A stretch of DNA of 64,000 nucleotides from an uncultured Croceitalea sp. (lineage in GTDB: Bacteria > Bacteroidota > Bacteroidia > Flavobacteriales > Flavobacteriaceae), in contig CANLWK010000001.1 of assembly GCA_947494805.1 (NCBI GenBank), positions 496,001 through 560,000 on the forward strand, in the 5' to 3' direction. The position numbers and the translations under genes are program-made. The notes below the pieces were generated by a model. It was not told the origin of the DNA. It made no database searches and was given only the letters and a program-made list of their open reading frames with translations. Shown piece by piece: positions 33,101 to 39,956 of the stretch (position 1 is its first letter; every line of letters begins with the position of its first letter).

Positions 33101-34506
33101 TTTGCGAACTGAAACAACACCTTGTTGACCCGGTCTTCATCTTCTTGGCCATGGCGCATGACCTCAAGATAAAAGTCATCGCCAAACTCCTGTTTCCACC
33201 AGAGCAATGCTTCTTCGGCCTGGTTTTCGCCAACATTGAGTACTTTGGCCGGTACTTCACCATAGAGGTTTCCTGAAAGCACCATAATGTCATCTTTGAA
33301 TTTTTTGATGACCTCTTTGTCAATACGCGGCACGTAATAGAATCCATCGGTATAGGCAATCGACGACATTTTGGCCAAGTTGTGGTAGCCGTTTTTGTTT
33401 TTGGCCAAAAGCACCATTTGGTAGCCGTAGTCCTTGACATTTTTATTGGTGTGGTCTTCACAGACAAAGAATTCACAGCCGATGATGGGCGTGAGCTCCT
33501 TCGCTGTCAGTGGTTCGCCCTTTTCTTGCGCTTCTTCGTTCTTTTCCTTGACCGCTCTGTTGTGTGCTTTTACTTCTTTTACAAAGTGAAAAGCGCCCAT
33601 CATATTGGCGTGGTCGGTCAAGGCCACGGCGGGCATTTGCTTTTCGGCAGCCTGTTTTACCAATTCTTTGATTGACATGGTCGATTGTAGTACCGAGAAC
33701 TGAGAGTGGTTGTGCAAATGCACAAAATCCACATCGGCAAGATCTTTGATATTCGCGTCAAGTTCTTGTTGCGAGACCCCGCCCGTATCTTCTTTCCACA
33801 AAGCGTCGGCAATCTTTTTTGAGGCCGCCTTGAGGTTGATGTGCTTTAATCCGATCAGTTCTAGGGTAGCCGGATTGGCTTCTGAAAAATTTTGAAAATA
33901 ATCGGGTTGAACGTCAAGCTGTTCTTTGGTGTACTGCTTTCTTCTGATGAGTTCCAGAAAACATCGGGTGGTGGCCTCAACATCGGCAGTGGCATTGTGG
34001 GCCTCGGCAAAAGGTTGACTGAACAGGTATTCGTGCAATTCGGTCAGGGTCGGAAGCTTGAACTTACCGCCGCGCCCCCCGGGAATCTTGCAAAGCTCGG
34101 CGGTATGCTCGGTACAGGTGTCCAAAACAGGAAGTTCTTGCAATGCATTTGCCACACCCTCGCGGTGAAATTCGGCCCCCATGATATTGACATCGAACCC
34201 TACATTTTGGCCAACAATGAACTTTGCTTTTGAAAGCGCCTCATTAAAACGCTCCAGCACCTCGTTCAAAGGAATGCCCTCTTGTTCGGCCAGTGCAGTT
34301 GAAATACCATGGATCTGTTCGGCCTCATACGGAATATTGAACCCATCAGGTTGCACCAAATAATCTTGATGCTCGATGCACTTGCCCATATCGTCGTGCA
34401 ATTGCCAAGCAATTTGAATACAGCGTGGCCAATTGTCGGTATCGGTGATCGGGGCATCCCAGCGTTTGGGAAGGCCAGTGGTTTCGGTATCGAAGATGAG
34501 GTACAT
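30118..34506 (-). CDS. dnaE: DNA polymerase III alpha subunit with N-terminal DnaQ-type exonuclease
   Basis: About 1462 aa from ATG at 34506 (MYLIFDTETTGLPKRW); a frame 24 codons longer runs into a palindromic repeat and is unlikely. Residues 1-190 are a DEDD proofreading exonuclease (DTET, GQNVGFDVNIM, HNATADVEAT). The PHP domain starts FVHLHNHSQFSVLQSTM near 285. The polymerase has VGPGRGSAAGSVVAY and MPDIDIDFDDEGRGRVM, giving the catalytic Asp triad, followed by finger, beta-binding, OB-fold and tau-binding regions. This exonuclease-polymerase fusion is usual in Bacteroidota and is the replicative enzyme. The OB region reads LSFAGVITDVQHRVSKNGKG. Confidence 0.95.
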   Translation of the reverse strand: MYLIFDTETTGLPKRWDAPITDTDNWPRCIQIAWQLHDDMGKCIEHQDYLVQPDGFNIPYEAEQIHGISTALAEQEGIPLNEVLERFNEALSKAKFIVGQNVGFDVNIMGAEFHREGVANALQELPVLDTCTEHTAELCKIPGGRGGKFKLPTLTELHEYLFSQPFAEAHNATADVEATTRCFLELIRRKQYTKEQLDVQPDYFQNFSEANPATLELIGLKHINLKAASKKIADALWKEDTGGVSQQELDANIKDLADVDFVHLHNHSQFSVLQSTMSIKELVKQAAEKQMPAVALTDHANMMGAFHFVKEVKAHNRAVKEKNEEAQEKGEPLTAKELTPIIGCEFFVCEDHTNKNVKDYGYQMVLLAKNKNGYHNLAKMSSIAYTDGFYYVPRIDKEVIKKFKDDIMVLSGNLYGEVPAKVLNVGENQAEEALLWWKQEFGDDFYLEVMRHGQEDEDRVNKVLFQFAKKHGIKLVASNNTYYGNKEDADAHDVLLCVKDGEKQATPIGRGRGYRYGLPNQEYYFKSSDEMKALFKDVPQAITNLQEIVEKVEPFELARDVLLPKFDIPEDFKVAEDEADGGNRGENAYLRHITYEGAKKRYKEITPDIEERIDFELETIKNSGYPGYFLITEDFIREARNMDVSVGPGRGSAAGSVVAYCLTITNIDPLKYDLLFERFLNPDRVSMPDIDIDFDDEGRGRVMDYVINKYGANQVAQIITYGTMAAKSSIRDTARVLDLPLGDADRIAKLIPTMSKLGKIFGQSDADLKKKFRAEDLEKVNQLLNIHDGDDLEGQTVKMARTLEGSVRNTGIHACGVIITPDDITNFVPVATAKDSDLYVTQFDNSVVESAGLLKMDFLGLKTLTLIKDTVKIVKARTGVELVPDEFPLDDEKTYELFQRGDTVGIFQYESPGMQKHMKNLKPTVFDDLIAMNALYRPGPMEYIPSFIARKHGDEEITYDLADMEEYLSETYGITVYQEQVMLLSQKLAGFSKGDADVLRKAMGKKIFALLQKLKPQFLDGGEKNGHPREILEKIWKDWEAFASYAFNKSHSTCYAYIAYQTAYLKAHYPAEYMAAVLSNNMNDIKQVTFFMEECKRMGLDVLGPDVNESFYKFAVNKDYAVRFGMGAVKGVGRSAVESISSERKENGPFKSVFDMAKRVDLRAANKKAFENLAVAGGFDSFGDTHRAQYFHDEGDGITFLEKVIKYGAKFQENENSAQVSLFGDASEVQIPEPTVPPCEDWGTMEKLRREKEVVGIYLSGHPLDDFKKEITAFCNTSVSVFKDDLNGYVNRELSFAGVITDVQHRVSKNGKGWALFTLEDYTDTHEFRIFGEEYLKFRHFLMINSFAYLKVYVREGWTNRETGKKGEPRLQYNDFKQLQDVMDAYAKKLTIKLNVAALQEQRIMALKDTLRSHKGSHPLNFIVYEMEEEIKLSLSSRKQKVNITSELLHTLEEQEVHYKLN

Positions 34507-34524
34507 TGAATCTGCTTTTTTGTC

Positions 34525-34544
34525 ATTCCCGCCTACGCGGGAAT
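34525..34544. repeat. REP-like palindrome upstream of dnaE
   Basis: ATTCCCGC and GCGGGAAT around CTAC form a perfect 8-bp stem, of the widespread CATTCCCGC...GCGGGAATG type. It lies 19 bp before the dnaE start, inside the spurious N-terminal extension of the frame. The rest of 34545-34735 shows no gene. Confidence 0.6.
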
Positions 34545-34735
34545 CCAATAAATTTTCACAATTGCGTGGTGCATTCAACCTTGCCCCGCTATCACAAGAG
34601 GTTACTACTATTTTTTAATAGAACGATAGGGTTGAAATGTGACCATTGCTTAATGGGCTAAATTACCAAAAAGCCGTATTTTGAAAAAAGGGAGTTGTGA
34701 AGAGTTATGAACCAAATAAAAATGGCTGATTTTCA

Positions 34736-34765
34736 TTGTGTAGTAACGAATTTCATGTATTTTTG
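34736..34765 (+). promoter_or_regulatory. rpsP operon promoter
   Basis: TTG (34736-34738), a 19-nt spacer, then TATTTTTG (34758-34765), a perfect TAnnTTTG. It lies about 108 bp upstream of rpsP, leaving a leader of about 100 nt that may carry translational control. Confidence 0.75.
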
Positions 34766-34872
34766 CACCCGCTTTAGATACGAATGACTTCGTTTTAAGT
34801 GACAAAAAGATTCCCACATCCGGTGGGAATGTATTAATAACAAGGGTCGGGCACCCTACAAATTAATGTGAT

Positions 34873-35514
34873 ATGCCAGTAAAAATTAGATTGCAACGCC
34901 ACGGTAAAAAAGGAAAACCATTCTATTGGATCGTTGCCGCAGATTCCCGAGCAAAAAGAGACGGTAAATTTTTAGAAAAATTGGGTACGTACAACCCTAA
35001 CACCAACCCTGCTACAATTGATATCAATGTAGATGGTTCTGTGAAATGGTTGCACAATGGTGCACAACCTACCGATACGGCCCGTGCCATTCTTTCATAC
35101 AAAGGTATTATGTTGAAACACCACTTACAGGGTGGGGTTCGCAAAGGAGCTTTGACCGAAGAGCAGGCAGAAGAAAAATTCAATGCCTGGATTGCAGAGA
35201 AAGAAGCTGCCGTACAAGCGAAAAAAGATGGTTTGAGCAAAGAGCAGGCCGCTGCCAAAGCAAAAGCGCTTGAAGCTGAAAAAGAAGTAAGTGAAAAACG
35301 TGCTGCCGCTGCCTTGCCAGAGGTTGAAGAAGCAGAAGAAGTAGTCGAAGAAACGGCACCTGTTGTTGAAGAAGCCGCTGCTGAAGCTACTGAAGAGGTG
35401 AAGGAAGAAGCTGTTGCCGAAGCTGCCGAAGAGGTAAAGGAAGAAGTTGCTGAGCCAGAGGCCAAAGCTGAAGAGGCTGCACCCGCTGAAGAAGCAAGCA
35501 AAGAAGAAGAGTAG
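34873..35514 (+). CDS. rpsP: 30S ribosomal protein S16 with long acidic C-terminal tail
   Basis: 213 aa. The first ~80 residues are bS16 ([40 protein letters not shown]), an assembly factor that binds 16S rRNA. A basic helical part and then a Glu/Ala-rich low-complexity tail follow (from about 130; segments such as [20 protein letters not shown]). S16 in most bacteria is ~80-90 aa; the tail is common in Bacteroidota and likely unstructured. rimM follows after 11 bp, the conserved gene pair for 30S maturation. Confidence 0.96.
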   Translation: MPVKIRLQRHGKKGKPFYWIVAADSRAKRDGKFLEKLGTYNPNTNPATIDINVDGSVKWLHNGAQPTDTARAILSYKGIMLKHHLQGGVRKGALTEEQAEEKFNAWIAEKEAAVQAKKDGLSKEQAAAKAKALEAEKEVSEKRAAAALPEVEEAEEVVEETAPVVEEAAAEATEEVKEEAVAEAAEEVKEEVAEPEAKAEEAAPAEEASKEEE

Positions 35515-35525
35515 ATTTTTGCACG

Positions 35526-36053
35526 ATGCGCAAGGAAGATTGTTTCTACCTCGGCAAAATCGTTTCAAAATATAGTTTTAAGGGTGAGGTGCTGGTTAAA
35601 CTCGACACCGATGAGCCTGAAATTTACGAGAAGATGGAATCAGTTTTTGTTTCGTTGGGAAACAATCTGATTCCATTTTTTATTGATAGGTGCCGCCTGC
35701 ACAAATCAGCCCTGTTGCGCGTTGATTTTGAAGAGGTCAAAGATGAAGCCACCGCCGATAGAATTATGGGGGCGGCACTTTACCTTCCGCTCACCATGCT
35801 CCCGCCTTTATCGGGCAATAAGTTTTACTATCACGAAGTCGTTGGTTTTACATTGTTTGACAGTGTTCACGGCGATATTGGTGTAATTGAGTCCATAAAC
35901 GATTCAGCTTCCCAAGTACTTTTTGAAGCTAAGAAAGGGGACAAAGAACTATTGATTCCAGTGACCGATGCCATTGTGACCAAGGTCGATAGGGCCGCCA
36001 AAATTGTTCATGTCACTGCGCCAGACGGATTGGTTGAACTATATTTGGACTAA
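35526..36053 (+). CDS. rimM: Ribosome maturation factor RimM
   Basis: 175 aa. The N-terminal RimM beta-barrel starts DCFYLGKIVSKYSFKGEVLV and the C-terminal PRC-barrel contains YYHEVVGFTLFDSVHGDIGV and ELLIPVTDAIVTKVDRAAK. It binds S19 and helps fold the 16S 3' domain. It directly follows rpsP and shares its promoter. Confidence 0.95.
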   Translation: MRKEDCFYLGKIVSKYSFKGEVLVKLDTDEPEIYEKMESVFVSLGNNLIPFFIDRCRLHKSALLRVDFEEVKDEATADRIMGAALYLPLTMLPPLSGNKFYYHEVVGFTLFDSVHGDIGVIESINDSASQVLFEAKKGDKELLIPVTDAIVTKVDRAAKIVHVTAPDGLVELYLD

Positions 36054-36066
36054 CAGCAATTATCTT

Positions 36067-36435
36067 ATGGGCACTGCAGAATTTTCCACCATTTTTGAGC
36101 CTGGTTCCACAGCTTTGAAGATTGCAACAAAGCTTCGAGAGCTAGTGTTTTCTTCATTTTCAGATATTGACGAAACACTTTCAGGTGGCGCCAAAGTCAA
36201 ATTGGTATTGTACAGTCGTGGTGGCAAAAACAATGTGCTCTGTGGCATTCAACTAAGTAAAGATGGTGCATGTATGCTGTACGTACACCATGTGCCAACC
36301 ATTGCACATGAGCGGTTGAAGTTCAGTGGCAGTGGTAAGCACGCCAAGCGCATCAAGTTTTTCAATGAAGATGAGGTGCTTTCAGAAGATATTGTTTGGC
36401 TGTTCAGGCAAGTTGAAAAGAACGCACCCTTTTAA
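36067..36435 (+). CDS. DUF1801 (YdhG-like) protein
   Basis: About 122 aa from ATG at 36067; a frame reaching back to 36004 overlaps rimM and lacks family character. The body has the DUF1801 pattern: an N-terminal helix (STALKIATKLRELVFSSF), then beta strands (KVKLVLYSRGGKNNVLCGIQ, CMLYVHHVPT) and a terminal helix. The biochemical role of this family is unknown. It lies 13 bp after rimM and overlaps the methyltransferase by one base (TAATG), so it is part of the rpsP operon. Confidence 0.75.
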   Translation: MGTAEFSTIFEPGSTALKIATKLRELVFSSFSDIDETLSGGAKVKLVLYSRGGKNNVLCGIQLSKDGACMLYVHHVPTIAHERLKFSGSGKHAKRIKFFNEDEVLSEDIVWLFRQVEKNAPF

Positions 36436-37148
36436 TGAAAAAACCCTTTCGATTTAAACAATTTACGATACATCAGGATCGCTGTGCAATGAAAGTGGGT
36501 ACCGATGGGGTGTTATTGGGTGCTTGGGCGTCTTTAGAACACCATCCGAATACGGTTTTAGATATTGGCGCCGGTACCGGAGTAATCGCCCTACAATTGG
36601 CGCAGCGCTCCCATGCAGAGGTTATTGATGCCATTGAGTTAGATGAAGATGCCTACGAACAATGTGTCGAGAACTTTGAGGCTTCAGATTGGGGCGATCG
36701 CCTGTTTTGTTATCATGCCAGTGTGCAAGAGTTCGCCGAAGAAATGGATGAGACCTATGATTTGATCGTTTCTAACCCGCCGTTCTATGTGGAAGATGTG
36801 TCCAGCGGAAACAGTGCGCGCGACCGAGCACGGCAAGCCAATACCATGCCCTTTGAGGTGTTGCTGGCATCTGCTGTTAAGTTGTTGGGCGATGATGGGG
36901 AGTTTGCGGTGATAGTTCCGTTTAAAGAAGAAGCGCACATCACGCAATTGGCCAAGACCTTTGGTTTGTTTCCAAAGCTTATCACAAGGGTAAAGGGCAA
37001 TTCAGCCGCCCAAATAAAACGGAGCCTGCTCCAATTTTCTTTTCGGTCGCAAGAGGCAATAACCACAGCACTTACCATTGAGACCGAACGTCATCAATAC
37101 ACCGCTGAGTATCAAGCACTGACCAAAGACTTCTATTTAAAAATGTAA
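36435..37148 (+). CDS. trmN6: tRNA1(Val) A37 N6-methyltransferase-like protein
   Basis: 237 aa Rossmann methyltransferase. The opening FRFKQFTIHQDRCAMKVGTD is characteristic of YfiC/TrmN6. The SAM motif is VLDIGAGTGVIALQLAQRS and the catalytic NPPF motif is in DLIVSNPPFYVEDV. It should methylate N6 of adenosine 37 in tRNA-Val. Translational coupling to the DUF1801 gene and placement behind rpsP-rimM tie it to translation genes. Confidence 0.9.
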   Translation: MKKPFRFKQFTIHQDRCAMKVGTDGVLLGAWASLEHHPNTVLDIGAGTGVIALQLAQRSHAEVIDAIELDEDAYEQCVENFEASDWGDRLFCYHASVQEFAEEMDETYDLIVSNPPFYVEDVSSGNSARDRARQANTMPFEVLLASAVKLLGDDGEFAVIVPFKEEAHITQLAKTFGLFPKLITRVKGNSAAQIKRSLLQFSFRSQEAITTALTIETERHQYTAEYQALTKDFYLKM

Positions 37149-37205
37149 CAATCACCGTGTGAAATGTTAGTTTTGGTTAGTACCTTTGAGAAATATACTT
37201 ACCAT

Positions 37206-38384
37206 ATGAAGCCAGATTTATTTGAAGCTCCCGATTACTACAACCTTGATGATCTTTTGTCCGATGAACATAAATTGGTGCGCGATGCCGCCCGTCAATG
37301 GGTAAAGCGTGACATTTCGCCCATCATTGAGACCTATGCCCAAAAGGCAGAATTTCCGAAGCAGATCATTGGCGGATTGGCAGAGATTGGGGCCTTTGGT
37401 CCATACATTCCCGAGGAATATGGTGGTGCCGGTTTAGATCAGATAAGTTACGGACTCATTATGCAAGAGATTGAACGCGGTGACAGTGGGGTTCGTTCTA
37501 CCGCCTCGGTACAGTCATCATTGGTAATGTACCCGATTTTCACCTATGGTACCGAAGCGCAGCGCAAAAAATATTTGCCCAAATTGGCCACGGGGGAGTG
37601 GATGGGCTGTTTTGGCCTTACTGAGCCCAATCATGGTTCAAATCCCAGTGGAATGGAAACCAAGTATAAAGATATGGGAGACCATTATTTGCTGAACGGT
37701 GCCAAACTTTGGATTTCTAATTCGCCGTTCGCCGATGTTGCGGTCGTATGGGCCAAGAATGAAGAAGGGCGCATACACGGCCTTATCGTCGAGCGTGGTA
37801 TGGAAGGTTTTTCAACACCCGAAACACATAACAAATGGTCGCTGCGTGCTTCTGCCACGGGCGAACTTATCTTTGATAACGTCAAAGTGCCCAAAGCAAA
37901 CCTATTGCCCAATAAGTCAGGACTTGGTGCACCTCTCGGGTGTTTAGATTCGGCCCGTTACGGCATCGCATGGGGCGCCATTGGTGCTGCCATGGATTGT
38001 TACGATACCGCCTTACGCTATGCCAAAGAGCGTATTCAGTTTGGTAGGCCCATCGCAGCAACACAGCTGCAGCAAAAAAAGTTGGCCGAAATGATCACCG
38101 AAATTACCAAGGCCCAACTCTTGGCCTTTCGATTGGGACAGCTAAAGAATGAAGGCCGTGCCACCACGGCCCAGATTTCCATGGCCAAACGCAACAATGT
38201 AGAAATGGCCATCAAGATTGCCCGTGAGGCACGCCAGGTACTTGGCGGCATGGGTATTACCGGCGAGTATAGCATTATGCGCCATATGATGAACCTAGAG
38301 AGTGTCATTACCTATGAGGGTACCCATGACATCCACCTGTTGATTACCGGTGCCGATATTACGGGGCATGCAGCTTTTAAGTAG
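37206..38384 (+). CDS. gcdH: Glutaryl-CoA dehydrogenase-type acyl-CoA dehydrogenase
   Basis: 392 aa from ATG at 37206 (MKPDLFEAPDYYNLDDLLSD); the longer frame from 37164 is probably not used. Motifs: CFGLTEPNHGSNPSGMET (FAD/acyl-CoA binding), KLWISNSPFADVAVVWAKNE, RIQFGRPIAATQLQQKKLAE, and VITYEGTHDIHLLITGADIT, where the Glu of TYEGTHDI is the catalytic base of glutaryl-CoA dehydrogenases. It makes crotonyl-CoA and CO2 in lysine/tryptophan breakdown, passing electrons to ETF. It lies 57 bp past the methyltransferase and may have its own promoter. Confidence 0.9.
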   Translation: MKPDLFEAPDYYNLDDLLSDEHKLVRDAARQWVKRDISPIIETYAQKAEFPKQIIGGLAEIGAFGPYIPEEYGGAGLDQISYGLIMQEIERGDSGVRSTASVQSSLVMYPIFTYGTEAQRKKYLPKLATGEWMGCFGLTEPNHGSNPSGMETKYKDMGDHYLLNGAKLWISNSPFADVAVVWAKNEEGRIHGLIVERGMEGFSTPETHNKWSLRASATGELIFDNVKVPKANLLPNKSGLGAPLGCLDSARYGIAWGAIGAAMDCYDTALRYAKERIQFGRPIAATQLQQKKLAEMITEITKAQLLAFRLGQLKNEGRATTAQISMAKRNNVEMAIKIAREARQVLGGMGITGEYSIMRHMMNLESVITYEGTHDIHLLITGADITGHAAFK

Positions 38385-38485
38385 GGGCAAAGGTTCTGAT
38401 TTTGTACGATTGAAGTTTCATCGGTATTGGAATTACGTTTTCTCTTGTATTTTTATGGGAACGCTATTTTACCAAACAACGGGCA

Positions 38486-39754
38486 ATGGAGAATACCAGA
38501 AGAAATTTTTTAAAACGCCTTGGTCAGGGGACCTTAGGGTCAATGACATTGCCCATGTTCGGCAACGAACTGCAGGCCCATTGGCAAGCTATTGGTCTGA
38601 ACAGCAACGACAGTACCGAAGCGTATTGGAAACTGGTCAAATCACAGTTCAACCTGGCCGAGGGACTGCATTATTTTAACAATGCCTCTTTAGGGGCTTC
38701 GTCTACCCATATCCAGCAAGCTACGAACCACTTTAGAAATCTTTTGGACGGCTTTCCCTCAAAATATATGTGGGGCGGATGGGAAGAAGAAAAAGAGCAA
38801 ACTAGGGAAAAAGTGGCCCATCTATTCTCGGTGACGGCTGAAGAGATCGCACTTATCCATAATACCACTGAGGGCATGAACCTTATTGCACGAAGCTTTG
38901 ACCTGCAACCAGGCGATGAGGTCATTCTGGCCGATCATGAGCATGCAAGTGGTCGTATTCCCTGGGAGGTTTGGCAAGAGACCAAAGGCATTAAACTGGT
39001 ACGACCTGAGTTGCCCATAGTTCCCAAGAATGTTCAAGAACTTGTGACCGTGTATAAAAATGCCATTACTTCTAGAACAAAGGTCATCTCAATGTGCCAT
39101 ATGGTGAACACCAACGGAATGATCTTACCGATACGAGAAGTTTCTAAAATGGCCCATGAAAAGGGAATTCTGGTCGCTGTTGATGGGGCACAAACTGCTG
39201 GTATGTTCAACATAGACCTAAAAGCACTCGAATGTGATTTTTATACGGCCAGTGCACACAAATGGTTGTTTTCACCTAAGGGCATCGGTATTTTCTATGC
39301 GAAAAAAGAAAGTCAGCAGTATTTAAAACCATTGATGGTAGCGCGTGGCCATACCGACAAGAGTATTCGCCGGTTAGAGAATTACAATACCCGTAACCTT
39401 CCTGAAGTGTTGGGCCTTGGCGCCGCCATTGATTTTCATCATACGATAGGGGCAGCACAAATTCACCAACGTTCTTTTGAATTGAAAAAATACTTTCGTT
39501 CCAAACTTGAGGGCAATCCAAAATTCACGATCAAGAGTCCTGCTCAAGATGAACTTTCTGCCGCTATTCAAGTAGTTGAGGTCAATGGCAAAGATGTAAG
39601 AACCGTAAAACAAGAACTTTGGGATGGGTACGGTATTGATTGCAGGCCCATGACCAGCCACAATTTAAATGCGCTCCGCCTATCATTTGCCATTCATATT
39701 ACAAAACAAGATATTGATTACTTGGTCAATGCATTGCATGCACTGGCTGCCTAA
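38486..39754 (+). CDS. Class V PLP aminotransferase-fold enzyme, Tat-exported
   Basis: 422 aa. The N-terminus MENTRRNFLKRLGQGTLGSM is a twin-arginine signal (TRRNFLK), so a folded holoenzyme is exported to the periplasm. The fold shows HYFNNASLGASSTHI, IHNTTEGMNLIARSF, VDGAQTAGMFNIDL and YTASAHKWLFSPKGIGIFYA, with the PLP lysine in AHKW. This is the isopenicillin-N-epimerase/cysteine-desulfurase-like branch; substrate unknown. Tat export of class V enzymes is frequent in Bacteroidota. No partner gene adjoins it. Confidence 0.85.
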   Translation: MENTRRNFLKRLGQGTLGSMTLPMFGNELQAHWQAIGLNSNDSTEAYWKLVKSQFNLAEGLHYFNNASLGASSTHIQQATNHFRNLLDGFPSKYMWGGWEEEKEQTREKVAHLFSVTAEEIALIHNTTEGMNLIARSFDLQPGDEVILADHEHASGRIPWEVWQETKGIKLVRPELPIVPKNVQELVTVYKNAITSRTKVISMCHMVNTNGMILPIREVSKMAHEKGILVAVDGAQTAGMFNIDLKALECDFYTASAHKWLFSPKGIGIFYAKKESQQYLKPLMVARGHTDKSIRRLENYNTRNLPEVLGLGAAIDFHHTIGAAQIHQRSFELKKYFRSKLEGNPKFTIKSPAQDELSAAIQVVEVNGKDVRTVKQELWDGYGIDCRPMTSHNLNALRLSFAIHITKQDIDYLVNALHALAA

Positions 39755-39956
39755 CAAAGGTTTCATGGTGGCCAAATTACTTTCTGCAGGCCATTAATGC
39801 TGTTTGATTACGTGGTCTGTTCACTTCACCACATGATTTAGGCACTTCACATCATTTCTTTTTGATGCCAGCACCTGTGATGTACATTTACAATGTAATA
39901 ATTCAGAAAGTAAATTTTTTCATTTTCATATAGTGTTCTCGTAAAAGGGTCTTGTG

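Noticed and set aside
30118-34578. DnaE start at 34578, giving 24 extra residues
   Set aside because: The added codons run through a REP-like palindrome (34525-34544) and have no family similarity; MYLIFDTETTG at 34506 is the natural exonuclease start.
34873-35514. Acidic rpsP tail as a sign of gene fusion or transfer
   Set aside because: Glu/Ala-rich S16 tails are common in Bacteroidota and base use does not differ.
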